Notes: a model not told the origin generated them from the sequence alone. Shown: positions 1 to 7,715, numbered from the stretch's first letter. The stretch: DNA of 15,242 bases from an uncultured Succinatimonas sp. (GCF_905203285.1 NZ_CAJKVK010000047.1:1-15242), one strand, 5' to 3'. Numbers and translations are program-made.

Positions 1-82
1 TTTAATTTTTATTAAATTTAGCTAACTTGCAAAAAGTACAAATTGACGTAGAGTATAGAAAAATTTTTAGAGGAAGATAAAT

Positions 83-595
83 ATGATGCAAGTTACTTTT
101 CAAAATCAGCCTGTGACCATTTCCGGAAATTTACCAAAAGTAGGTGATAAGGCTCCTGATTTTTGCCTTTGCACTGCAAGTCTTGAGGATTTTAAACTTT
201 CTGATCATTTAGGATCAGTTCTTATCCTTTCAATTGTGCCTAGTCTTGATACAGGTGTCTGTGCAACATCTGCCCGCAAATTTAATCAGGAAGCAGCAAG
301 TCTTGAAGGCGTAAAAGTACTTTGCATTTCAGAAGATTTGCCTTTTGCTGCCGATCGCTTCTGCACTGCAGCCGGCATTAAAAATGTCATGACTTTATCG
401 GATTTTCGTAAAGACGGTAATTTTGGTGAAAACTACGGGGTGATGATTAAAGACGGCGCTTTACGCGGTCTTCTTACTCGCAGTATTTTTGTTATTGATA
501 AAGAAGGCAAGATTGCATATGTAGAGTTAGTGCCAGAAATTACTAATGAGCCTAATTACGCTGCAGCAATTGAAACTGCTAAGAAATGCTTGTAA
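83..595 (+). CDS. tpx: Thiol peroxidase (Tpx, atypical 2-Cys peroxiredoxin)
   Basis: Reduces hydrogen peroxide and organic hydroperoxides in the cytoplasm or periplasm, using thioredoxin as electron donor in the characterised enzymes. The 170-residue length matches the family. The peroxidatic cysteine is C60 in SLDTGVCATSAR and the resolving cysteine is C94 in ADRFC, the same spacing as C61/C95 of E. coli Tpx. The N-terminal VTISGNLPKVGDKAPDF and the RSIFVIDKEGKI strand are also typical. Two ATG codons are adjacent (83 and 86). AGAGGAAG about 8 bases upstream suits either. The gene is monocistronic and convergent with thiM. Identification is firm from the motifs. Confidence 0.95.
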   Translation: MMQVTFQNQPVTISGNLPKVGDKAPDFCLCTASLEDFKLSDHLGSVLILSIVPSLDTGVCATSARKFNQEAASLEGVKVLCISEDLPFAADRFCTAAGIKNVMTLSDFRKDGNFGENYGVMIKDGALRGLLTRSIFVIDKEGKIAYVELVPEITNEPNYAAAIETAKKCL

Positions 596-633
596 CAACT
601 GCATTTACATAAAATATTAACTATGCAATTTTT

Positions 634-670
634 AAGCTGCAGAATAGTTATAAATGTTATTTTGCGGCTT
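634..670 (+). terminator. Possible tpx transcription terminator hairpin
   Basis: AAGCTGCA (634-641) pairs with TGCGGCTT (663-670) with one G-U pair. The loop is long (21 bases) and the tail AATATTTATGTTG is only moderately T-rich. It lies about 40 bases after the tpx stop and between two convergent genes, so it could serve either strand. This is a weak call. Confidence 0.3.
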
Positions 671-765
671 AATATTTATGTTGTTTGTACATTATTAACA
701 TTTACAATTTATTAAACAGTAAGTCTTGAAGAATTTAGTCTACTACTCATATATTTCGTTATAAG

Positions 766-1566
766 CTAGTAATTAGTAGTAATCAAATAAAGCTCATCTA
801 AAAAGTTAATCATCATACTGCCATTGCCTTTAGATTTTGCGGCAGCGGTTTGTCCCGCATACCCGCATAGAGCCATAGCGTTATAGGCTGCTTTAAACAG
901 GTTCTGATTAATCGCTGCAAAAGCAGCGACGATGCCGTCTATAGTGCAGCCCATAGCCGTAACTTTTGACATCATATCAGCACCCAAATCAATACATTTT
1001 ACTTCTTTACCATTTGTTATATAGTCAGTTTTTCCACTAATGATAATAACTGCGTGAAGTTTCAAAGCTAAGGCTTTTGCTCCTTCAACTGCGATTTCTC
1101 CTTGATCGCGAGTATCGACACCTGTTGTTATTTTATGTTCATCGCACAAAGCAAGAATTTCAGAAGCGTTACCGCGAATTATTGATACACGAACGTCATT
1201 TAACAATTTACGATTAAATTCACGCCTGAAGGATGTAGCACCAACCGCAACGGGATCATAGACAACAGGAATTCCTTTTTCATTAGCTACTTTTCCAGCG
1301 ATAAGCATAGCTTTAAGCGATTGCTCTTCAGGAGTGCCTAGATTAAGAACCAAAGCATTAGCATATGATGCCATTTGCGCTACTTCTTCAGGGGCTCGTG
1401 ACATTACGGGAGATGCTCCGATCGAAAGTAGGGCGTTTGCAGAAAAATTCATGGCTACATAATTGGTAATGCTATGAATTAAAGGTTTTTTAGTGTGAAT
1501 AATTTGTATATCATTTATAAGGTTTTGATATTCAGTTTCGGAAAGAAAATTTTTTAAATCGTTCAT
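766..1566 (-). CDS. thiM: Hydroxyethylthiazole kinase (ThiM)
   Basis: Phosphorylates 4-methyl-5-(2-hydroxyethyl)thiazole, a salvage step of thiamine biosynthesis. From the ATG at 1566 the protein has 266 residues, normal for ThiM. Family signatures are PLIHSITNYVAMNFSANALL (residues 28-47), the NLGT segment, VYDPVAVGAT, RGNASEI, and the C-terminal anion-hole segment AMGCTIDGIVAAFAA with the catalytic cysteine at about residue 207. That segment differs from the common ATGC(T/S)LGA form. An upstream in-frame TTG at 1578 would add four residues. Neither start has a strong ribosome binding site, and ATG is preferred. The divergent 5' gap to the phosphatase gene is about 100 bases, and I see no TPP riboswitch in it. 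No thiE or thiD lies beside it. Confidence 0.92.
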   Translation of the reverse strand: MNDLKNFLSETEYQNLINDIQIIHTKKPLIHSITNYVAMNFSANALLSIGASPVMSRAPEEVAQMASYANALVLNLGTPEEQSLKAMLIAGKVANEKGIPVVYDPVAVGATSFRREFNRKLLNDVRVSIIRGNASEILALCDEHKITTGVDTRDQGEIAVEGAKALALKLHAVIIISGKTDYITNGKEVKCIDLGADMMSKVTAMGCTIDGIVAAFAAINQNLFKAAYNAMALCGYAGQTAAAKSKGNGSMMINFLDELYLITTNY

Positions 1567-1664
1567 AAATGCAGTCAAAAGAAATTATTTATCAATAGCG
1601 ATATATAGTCATTATTAAGATTTACACTCAAAAGTAAAGTCGCTGTAAAAATAAAGTGTTTATT

Positions 1665-2876
1665 ATGAAGTTATTAAATAAAATGTCTGCAGCTTGTGCA
1701 GTTATCTTTATAAGTTCTTTTTTTGGTGTAATGGCAGCAGAAAATTCTTTTTATGCTTTTGCACCATGTGCTGATGCAAAATTAGAAAAAATAGTTGTTT
1801 TATCACGCCATGGAGTGAGATCTCCTACTCAAGATTATCAAACGCTAAGTTCCTGGAGTAAAAATGATTGGCCGCAATGGAATGTTCCGTCAGGATATCT
1901 TACAGATCGCGGTTATTTTTTAATTAAAAGCCAATGGGAACATTTAAAGAAAATTTTAATTAAAGATTCCGTTTATAAAAATAACCTTTTTAAATCCGTA
2001 AAAATAATAGCCGATAGTGATCAAAGAACGGTTAAAACAGCTGAAGCAATAAGAGAAGGTATTTCATCTGAAAGCACTATATATTCAGAGAAAAATGCCG
2101 TATATCCACTATTTCACCCGGTAAAAGCCGGAATAGTTAAATTAAACTCACAAGATGTCCAAGAATCGATTATCAATAGAGTTAATAGCACCAAACAACA
2201 AGATGCAATAAATTTAATCCAGACAATAACTAATTGCTGTCCCCAATCTATTTGTGGTAAGAAAGCTCCTTGCAACTTATCAAGCATTCAAAATTCCGTT
2301 ACCGTAAAAGACAATGATGTTAAATTACTTGGCGAAAAAGCAATTACATCAAGCATAGCTGAAATATTTTTACTTGAGTACGGACAATGGACAGACAGAA
2401 ATGCAGGATGGGGACAAGTCGATGAAAAGACCTTAACTAAACTTTTATCTTTGCATAACGAAGTATTTGACGCTTTAAATAGGCAAAATGCTGTCGCTCT
2501 AAGTCGTGGAGGAACTTTACTTAATGCATTAAAAAATGAAATAAATGATAGAGCTTCACATATAGCCTTTTTTGTCGGTCATGATACTAATATTTCAAAT
2601 ATAGGTGGTCTTGCAGATTTAACATGGAGTATTCCTGATCAAGGAGTTAACTCAATTCCTCCCGGTTGTTCCTTAGTTTTCTTAAGGTGGAATTCTGAAA
2701 CTGAAAATAATCAATATGTAACAGCCGCGATTGCTGCTCCATCAATAAAATTCATACATTCAGAAAATCCCGATAAAGAAAGATTGTTTCTTATTTCGGC
2801 GAATTTAAATTGTGAAGGAAAAATATGCTCTTTAACTAAGTTTAATAAAAAGATTGATAGAGCTTTAAATCGATAA
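1665..2876 (+). CDS. Periplasmic histidine acid phosphatase, AppA phytase-like
   Basis: Branch-2 histidine phosphatase, likely releasing phosphate from phytate or other phosphomonoesters in the periplasm. The 403 residues begin with a signal peptide (MKLLNK, a hydrophobic stretch through VIFISSFFGVMA, probable cleavage near residue 25). The catalytic motif RHGVRSP is at residues 48-54 (nucleophile H49). The proton-donor motif is GHDTN at about 305-309 (H306, D307). HDTN resembles E. coli AppA rather than the glucose-1-phosphatase Agp, and the order WP-W, GYLTDRG, IIADSDQRT, LLSLHN and NIGG also follows AppA. Six or more cysteines outside the signal peptide suggest disulfides. An upstream in-frame GTG at 1656 is less likely than the ATG, and the ribosome binding site is weak. 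Whether phytate is the true substrate cannot be read from sequence. Confidence 0.85.
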   Translation: MKLLNKMSAACAVIFISSFFGVMAAENSFYAFAPCADAKLEKIVVLSRHGVRSPTQDYQTLSSWSKNDWPQWNVPSGYLTDRGYFLIKSQWEHLKKILIKDSVYKNNLFKSVKIIADSDQRTVKTAEAIREGISSESTIYSEKNAVYPLFHPVKAGIVKLNSQDVQESIINRVNSTKQQDAINLIQTITNCCPQSICGKKAPCNLSSIQNSVTVKDNDVKLLGEKAITSSIAEIFLLEYGQWTDRNAGWGQVDEKTLTKLLSLHNEVFDALNRQNAVALSRGGTLLNALKNEINDRASHIAFFVGHDTNISNIGGLADLTWSIPDQGVNSIPPGCSLVFLRWNSETENNQYVTAAIAAPSIKFIHSENPDKERLFLISANLNCEGKICSLTKFNKKIDRALNR

Positions 2877-2960
2877 AAAAAAGAGAGCTCACTTTAAAAT
2901 GACAGTGTTTAATTAATATTTTGTACGAATATTTTTAGGTGAGATCAAAATTTAATTGGC

Positions 2961-3809
2961 TTAAGAAAAAATCCTTAAAGAGCTTAACGAATTATGCAGT
3001 TTATACTCTGCAAAAGGCAGATATTCGGCAATAGTTAATCCCATAATTTCACTATTGCCATCAATTAAATGCAAAATTTGGTTAAGTCGTGCTAAAGACA
3101 TATTTCCGCCGCTACTGCCATCACCTACAAGCATCGGATTTGCAAAATAGGTTGCAGGAAATTCTGCCGGATTTAAAACATCAATATCAAGATGAACCAA
3201 CACACGATTAAACCTACTGCAAAATGCAGTTATATCGCCGTCGCTAAGGGATTTATCCTTCTGTATTAAAAAGTTGACCTTAAGATCTTTTAAAAACTGC
3301 TCTTGATAATCATGTAAATCCTGAAGTCCAACATAAAGAAGATTTTCAGGCTTAAAAATAGGGTGTTTCATTTCTTTACGCAATTGAACAGCCCCACCGC
3401 CTAAAAGACTGCCAAGCACCATTGCATGGGCATTAGGATAACCGTCTTTAGGAGTCGACACATCAGGATGAGCGTTTATCCAAATTATTCCCAAGTCAGG
3501 ATAAAGGCCGTGAAGGTAATCAAACGGAGCAAGTGAAACTAAGCAATTGCCACCAATAGTTATTACCTTGTCAGGATTTTCTTCATATAAAATACTTTTA
3601 GCCTTTTGAATCCCTAAAAGAACCTCGTCAAGAGCATAGATCCCATCTTTTTCTTCAGGATGAATAGTTCCTGGTGCAGGCAAATCAATTTTAAAGAGCG
3701 GTTGATTTTGATTTTCCGGTACGATTTGTGCCATCAACCGTGCACCTAAATAGTATTCATCCAAATTACCGCTGACAAAATCAGGATACAGCAAACGAAT
3801 TGTTTTCAT
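2961..3809 (-). CDS. Arginase/agmatinase-fold protein with altered metal site
   Basis: The 282 residues follow the ureohydrolase fold: VITIGGN at 82-88 (place of the family's GGDHS), IIWINAHPDV at 108-117 (place of DAHxD) and VHLDIDVLNP at 205-214 (place of SxDxDxxDP). Of the six manganese ligands of classical arginase, four are kept (H114, D116, D208, D210). The first histidine is replaced by C89 and the aspartate of DAH by N112. A normal binuclear manganese site is therefore doubtful and the substrate is unknown. Arginase or agmatinase activity should not be assumed. The gene starts 25 bases after pncA on the same strand, so the two are probably co-transcribed. The ribosome binding site is weak. 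Assignment to the fold is confident, the function is not. Confidence 0.8.
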   Translation of the reverse strand: MKTIRLLYPDFVSGNLDEYYLGARLMAQIVPENQNQPLFKIDLPAPGTIHPEEKDGIYALDEVLLGIQKAKSILYEENPDKVITIGGNCLVSLAPFDYLHGLYPDLGIIWINAHPDVSTPKDGYPNAHAMVLGSLLGGGAVQLRKEMKHPIFKPENLLYVGLQDLHDYQEQFLKDLKVNFLIQKDKSLSDGDITAFCSRFNRVLVHLDIDVLNPAEFPATYFANPMLVGDGSSGGNMSLARLNQILHLIDGNSEIMGLTIAEYLPFAEYKLHNSLSSLRIFS

Positions 3810-3834
3810 AGGTCGACTAAATCTCTAAAAGATC

Positions 3835-4386
3835 TTAGTTTAATTGCTCAATAGCTTGTTTTAGAGCTTTTCCGCTATCTAAAGAAGGAGAATAGTCCTC
3901 TAATACGTTAAACATTTCTTTTCCGTAGAGCACAACACCGTCTTTTAAGGTATTGAGTACACAAATATCACCAGCTATTCCGCAGATATCGATCTGTTTT
4001 ATTTCATGCTTTTTGATTAGTTCTTCAATTATTGCGGCTGACTGAGAATTTTTAAAAATAGAGTATTCTTCTGTATCTTTATTGGTGCCTTTGCGTAATA
4101 CTTCTACATCACCTTCAGTTGAATACAATGCATCAAGCAGCGCCTGATAAACTGCAGCGCCGACACTGTCATGAACGCAGTGCTTCGGCCATACACCGCC
4201 ATTTTCTTTAAAAGAGCAATGATCATACGGATGCCAATCGGTCGTTACCAATTTAAGTACATATTTTCCATTGTTATTTTTAATGTAGTCAGCAAGCAAA
4301 TCCATCTTTGCAGCTGCATCCGGAACAGGTAAAGAGCCACTTATAAAATCAATTTGAGGATCGACAATTAAAAGTAAACGATTCAT
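3835..4386 (-). CDS. pncA: Nicotinamidase (PncA), isochorismatase-like hydrolase
   Basis: Deamidates nicotinamide to nicotinate for NAD salvage in the cytoplasm. The start is the ATG at 4386, because AAGAGG sits 6 bases upstream. An in-frame TTG at 4413 has no such site. This gives 183 residues. The catalytic triad is visible as D9 (VDPQIDF), K99 (LRKGT) and C142 (GIAGDICVLNT). The metal-binding set is D50, H52 and H56 in TTDWHPYDHCSF plus H69 in WPKHC. These separate nicotinamidase from plain isochorismatases. It is the first gene of a likely two-gene unit with the arginase-fold gene downstream. PncB, the next pathway step, lies at the right end of the window. Confidence 0.92.
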   Translation of the reverse strand: MNRLLLIVDPQIDFISGSLPVPDAAAKMDLLADYIKNNNGKYVLKLVTTDWHPYDHCSFKENGGVWPKHCVHDSVGAAVYQALLDALYSTEGDVEVLRKGTNKDTEEYSIFKNSQSAAIIEELIKKHEIKQIDICGIAGDICVLNTLKDGVVLYGKEMFNVLEDYSPSLDSGKALKQAIEQLN

Positions 4387-4547
4387 AAAAGACCTCTTGC
4401 TATTTTGTCGCAATGAGTAATGTAAAACAATAATAGCCTAAATGGACACTGAAAGCAGATAAAGGATAAATCAAAGTTTTAAAAATTTGAATTAATCCTC
4501 TTCTAGCTCTGCAGACATATTTCATGTTGAACAAGAGTTATAAACAC

Positions 4548-4632
4548 AGCAGTTACCACTGCTACAGTTCAGCAAATTAAATACTTAACAAGTATTAATT
4601 TGCGGTATTTGCAATATTTACGAAAAATATTG
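4548..4632. repeat. Three adjacent hairpins in the pncA upstream region
   Basis: Three inverted repeats lie side by side. AGCAGT-tacc-ACTGCT is at 4548-4563. An arm of 15 bases (4572-4586) pairs with 4590-4603 with one bulged base and a 3-base loop. CAATATTT-acgaa-AAATATTG is at 4612-4632. None has a T-run on either strand, so they do not look like intrinsic terminators. On the minus strand they fall between the lipoprotein gene and pncA, about 160 bases before the pncA start, so a structured leader is possible. The function is unknown. Confidence 0.4.
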
Positions 4633-4722
4633 GATTTCCAGTTTTTAAATCTTCAAGCAAACATTCATGTTTATAAAAACATTCATTGATAACACCTTAG
4701 TTATAACCAAGGGACAACTAAA

Positions 4723-4908
4723 ATGACTAAGAATGTTCATGAATTTTTGGACTGCCTAACAGTTAATCGCATCGCCTTTATATTTGAAAATGATTCTGTA
4801 AAAATAGTCAATTCTGATGTTTACGCAATGCAACTGCTACAACTTTAAAAAGTCGATAAGGCAAAACATTACGATCTTGATACAGAGCAGAATGTGGTTA
4901 TATGGTAA
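4723..4908 (+). pseudogene. Short ORF interrupted by an in-frame TAA, unknown function
   Basis: An ATG at 4723 with AAGGGA upstream opens a 41-codon frame ending in TAA at 4846-4848. The same frame continues without another stop to TAA at 4906-4908, adding 19 codons (KVDKAKHYDLDTEQNVVIW). Read through, the product would have about 61 residues beginning MTKNVHEFLDCLTVNR. Protein-like composition on both sides of the stop suggests a small gene recently broken by a nonsense change, but the lower half alone could be the intact product. Two direct copies of AAACATTCAT (4659 and 4677, 18 bases apart) lie upstream. I recognise no family. It could also be chance in AT-rich DNA. The rest of the 4387-4921 interval holds only the hairpins described separately. 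Confidence 0.3.
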
Positions 4909-4921
4909 ACGACTAAAGAAA

Positions 4922-5362
4922 TTAAAATAATTTGTTTATTTCCTCAGATACCTTAACCATAGCGCCATCAAGATCTCCTGATTCGTCAAAACCGAGAGCA
5001 TAGGCGCCATAACAAGAGGCTACCGGACGACCTGTTACATAATCTGTGAAATTAACACTTATGCGCGAATAATCTGAATTCTGTCTGGCAGAAAAACGAG
5101 CCAAGAGAAGACGCTGCTTCTGGTCTTCAGTCAAGCTGTATATTTCTTTTTCTCCTATCACCGTAAGTCTTGTTAACTCAAGAGCATCGTAAATCTGCAC
5201 TTCAAGATCCATTAGTTCTGGGTCGCCGTTATATGACAATACATTTGGTAGAACAACATATTGATATTTATTTATGTCAGCTGTCCGCGATACTGTTGAA
5301 TTGCCGGCACATCCAACAACAAACAGAATAGATGAAAAAATAACAGGAGTAAATAAACGCAT
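4922..5362 (-). CDS. Small lipoprotein of unknown function
   Basis: The 146-residue product starts MRLFTPVIFSSILFVVGCAG, a short signal peptide with lipobox VVGC and lipidation cysteine C18, so it should be a membrane-anchored lipoprotein. After the anchor the chain is soluble with a mixed alpha/beta appearance: YQYVVLP, an alpha-rich LMDLEVQIYDALEL, LTVIGEKEIYSLTEDQKQRLL, RISVNFTDYVTGRPVASC and a final helix EEINKLF. The start at 5362 is supported by AAGGAG 6 bases upstream. The residue after C18 is alanine, not aspartate, so outer-membrane sorting is likely if Lol rules apply. I do not recognise a named family. It is transcribed alone, away from the Fic gene. Confidence 0.75.
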   Translation of the reverse strand: MRLFTPVIFSSILFVVGCAGNSTVSRTADINKYQYVVLPNVLSYNGDPELMDLEVQIYDALELTRLTVIGEKEIYSLTEDQKQRLLLARFSARQNSDYSRISVNFTDYVTGRPVASCYGAYALGFDESGDLDGAMVKVSEEINKLF

Positions 5363-5649
5363 GATGTTCTCCTTAAATACGTTTTCTACAGTTATTTTAA
5401 TACCGCAGCTGAAAAATTCGACTTCTTAGAACAACCTTTGAAAAAACTAAGTCTAGCATTAACACCTATTTTGTTGTCTTAACTTATTCTACGTTTCTGC
5501 AAATAACAAAAATAAGAAATTAATAGATAGAGTTTAAACAAAGATAAAAACAATGTTGAATAACATATTGATTTATAGTTTAAAAAATAAATTTTGAAGA
5601 TGATATCCTTTAATAAAAAAACTTAACAGTAATCGGACGTGTTTTAACT

Positions 5650-5696
5650 TATTCACCGAAAAATTTTCGGTGAATATATTATTTTTCTCCGAAAAT
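5650..5696 (+). promoter_or_regulatory. Palindromic operator/promoter of the Fic gene
   Basis: A perfect 13+1+13 palindrome covers 5650-5676, each arm reading TATTCACCGAAAA towards the centre. A third copy of the core, CTCCGAAAATTA, sits at about 5688-5699. TATATT at 5675-5680 is a plausible -10, and TTCACC at 5652-5657, 17 bases upstream, a plausible -35. The palindrome would then cover the promoter and the third core would lie at the transcript start. This is the arrangement of a self-repressing operator. The Fic protein's own C-terminal winged-helix region is an obvious candidate binder (inference). The remaining DNA between 5363 and 5649 is AT-rich with nothing I can name. Confidence 0.6.
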
Positions 5697-5724
5697 TAAC
5701 TAAAATAATAGAAAAGGATTGATT

Positions 5725-6822
5725 ATGTATATACATGAAAAAGAAAAATGGTGGGAATTTTCATATAACACCGATGAATTAATAAAAAAATTAGGAAATA
5801 TACGAGAAAAAGAAGGTCTCTTACTTGGCAAGATGTCTCAATTAGGCTTTGATTTTCAAAATCTGTCTTTACTTGAGCACTTGTCGTCTGAGATCGTACA
5901 TTCATCAGCAATAGAAGGTGAGTCCTTAAACTTAAAAGAAGTAAGATCTTCTATTGCTAACAAGCTTGGTATTGATACGGCTGGACTTGTTCCATCATCG
6001 CATCATATTGATGGCATTGTTGAAATGTTGCTTGATGCAACACAAAACTATAATACACCGTTAACTGAAGAAAGACTTTTTAGCTGGCATAGAGTGCTGT
6101 TTCCCTACGGCTATAGTGGGCTTTACAAGATTGAAGTAGGGCAATATCGCTCTAGAGAAATGCAGGTTATCTCCGGCCAAATAGGCAATGAAAAAGTTCA
6201 TTTTAAAGCCGTTGAACCAAACAAAATTGCTTTTGAAATGAAAGAATTTATTGAATGGTTCAATAATTCAGATGAGCTTGATGGAATCATTAAAGCATCT
6301 ATTGCACATCTAAGATTTTTAACGATTCATCCGTTTGCTGACGGCAATGGCAGAATCGCAAGAGCGCTAACAGATATGTTATTTGCTCGAACAGAAAAAA
6401 CATCGCGTAGATTTTACAGTATGTCTGTTGAAATTAAAAAAAATCAAAAGTCGTATTATGAAATATTGGAAAAAACACAGAAAGGAAACGGTGATATCAC
6501 TGATTGGCTGTTATGGTTCATTAATTGTTTTGACAAAGCTTTGGATACTGCTTTTTTAAAGTTGCAGGTAATTTTACAGAAAACGCATTTCTGGAATTAT
6601 CATCAAAACGTCAATTTTAATGAACGCCAACAAAAGATGATAAATATGCTATTTGAAGGTTTTAAAGGAAATTTAACCACCCAAAAATGGGCTAAGCTCA
6701 ACAAGTGTTCACAAGATACCGCATTAAATGATATTAATGATCTAATTTCTCACAAAATTCTAGTAAAAAGTAAAAACGGCGGCAGAAGTACGCATTATAT
6801 TTTTAACGACATGAATAGATAA
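5725..6822 (+). CDS. Fic family protein (DUF4172 type) with C-terminal winged helix
   Basis: Fic enzymes transfer AMP, or sometimes other nucleotides, to protein hydroxyls. The 365 residues start at the ATG at 5725, with AAAGGA 7 bases upstream. An upstream TTG at 5719 is unlikely. The N-terminal part (about 1-90) looks like DUF4172. It carries the inhibitory motif S60-xxx-E64-G65 (SSAIEGE), making this an N-terminally self-inhibited class II Fic. The active site is HPFADGNGRIAR at 202-213 and is complete. From about residue 300 the chain (NFNERQQKMINMLFEGF, then TTQKWAKLNKCSQDTALNDI and a wing-like GGRSTHYIF) looks like a winged-helix DNA-binding domain. No secretion signal is seen, so an endogenous target or self-regulation is likelier than an effector role. 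Confidence 0.9.
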   Translation: MYIHEKEKWWEFSYNTDELIKKLGNIREKEGLLLGKMSQLGFDFQNLSLLEHLSSEIVHSSAIEGESLNLKEVRSSIANKLGIDTAGLVPSSHHIDGIVEMLLDATQNYNTPLTEERLFSWHRVLFPYGYSGLYKIEVGQYRSREMQVISGQIGNEKVHFKAVEPNKIAFEMKEFIEWFNNSDELDGIIKASIAHLRFLTIHPFADGNGRIARALTDMLFARTEKTSRRFYSMSVEIKKNQKSYYEILEKTQKGNGDITDWLLWFINCFDKALDTAFLKLQVILQKTHFWNYHQNVNFNERQQKMINMLFEGFKGNLTTQKWAKLNKCSQDTALNDINDLISHKILVKSKNGGRSTHYIFNDMNR

Positions 6823-7266
6823 GTTTTTGTACAAGATGAATTGTATTTTACAAATACTTTTTGAGTTACACTTTAAATTTAACATAATATAAATTATGCG
6901 AAGTTACATCTGCAAGAAAAGATAATCGTCTTTGTTGAATACAATCACTGTTATTTCTCCTCATGTATCTATCTATTTATCAGTTTATCAGTCATTAAAG
7001 TAATTTAGACATTCTTAGCAGAAACCTAAAGTTTTAAAATTTACTGATTTTCTTAAGTTTAAAGAAATAACATTCCGCTACTGAATAATTTTTTCTTGAG
7101 AATTTCTTTTTCTGAGATAGCTGGGTTCCGTTTTTATATATAAAATCGCTTTGCCCTCCTTTCATATAAAGTAAATTTCCTACTATGGAATACCATGATT
7201 TTATTAGTTATGCCCATGAAATGATTTTTACGATAATTTAATTTTTTGATTTATCAAGAAAAAACT
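6823..7266. other. AT-rich stretch without an intact gene
   Basis: I see no convincing ORF. One suggestive trace is on the minus strand. AAAGGAGGG (7162-7154) stands exactly 7 bases before an ATT triplet (7146), from which 22 sense codons run to TAG at 7080-7078 (ILYIKTEPSYLRKRNSQEKI and two more). A strong ribosome binding site before ATT fits a decayed start codon of a lost gene. A rare ATT start or chance remains possible. The rest is low-complexity AT-rich DNA. Confidence 0.3.
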
Positions 7267-7525
7267 CTAACTACCTGCTCCTACCAGCCCGACAAAGATC
7301 GCATTGGAATCATCTATGCTCAAATCAAATATTATTGTTCTACCGTCTTTACGGTAATAAGAGAGTAAGCGCCGTTAATACCAGATAACAGATCTACCAT
7401 CAGCATTTCGAGATGATAAAAACTCCGGACTTTTCGACGCTGCCGCCTGCGGATTGTCTCTAACGGTTTCAGACTCTGCAGTGACGGCACTGGATACGGT
7501 GCTTTTGTTATGAGGAGTCTGCCAT
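7267..7525 (-). pseudogene. Decayed coding remnant, unidentified
   Basis: AGGAG at 7537-7533 lies 7 bases before an ATG at 7525, which opens MADSS and then stops. Shifted by one frame, the same strand reads about 43 open codons (from KSTVSSAVTAESETVRDN through SRNADGRSVIWY), a TAA at 7377, then in the same frame another 35 codons (RRLLSYYRKDGRTIIFDLSI onward, through NAIFVGLVGAGS) to TAG at 7269-7267. One frameshift and one nonsense change would explain a former protein of about 85 or more residues. Local GC is higher than in the flanking DNA, especially at 7430-7500, which also fits coding origin. The family is not recognised. A mobile-element or effector fragment are both possible. Confidence 0.35.
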
Positions 7526-7679
7526 GTTATTTCTCCTGTCTGTATGCAGTCCGATTGTAGACGAAGTGCTTATGAAGCCATTCATTCTACTTTCTGGACA
7601 GAAACGGCTTTTAAGAACAGGGATCTTTTATTTATGAAATGGCGATTGTTTGTTTTTTAATGATACTTCATTGCTATTT

Positions 7680-7708
7680 TATTATATAATCATTACATAA
7701 TATGAGGG
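7680..7708 (+). promoter_or_regulatory. Probable promoter/operator of the toxin-antitoxin pair
   Basis: TATAAT at 7685-7690 is a perfect -10 hexamer, about 25 bases before the antitoxin ATG. No good -35 is seen at 16-18 bases. TATTAT (7680-7685) and ATAATA (7697-7702) form an inverted repeat across the -10, a plausible site for autorepression by the antitoxin. GAGGG (7704-7708) is the ribosome binding site. Confidence 0.45.
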
Positions 7709-7715
7709 CGTTAAT

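Noticed and set aside
1579..1664. TPP riboswitch upstream of thiM
   Set aside because: The divergent gap is too short and lacks the conserved CUGAGA-type core I would expect.
5725..6822. Fic protein as a second secreted effector
   Set aside because: It has the DUF4172/winged-helix layout of endogenous Fic proteins, AT-rich chromosomal composition, no adjacent chaperone and its own operator.
7524..7637. 37-codon plus-strand frame with GAGGAG upstream
   Set aside because: The ribosome binding site and start arise from the near-symmetric sequence that also gives the minus-strand start at 7525, and the product looks like random translation.
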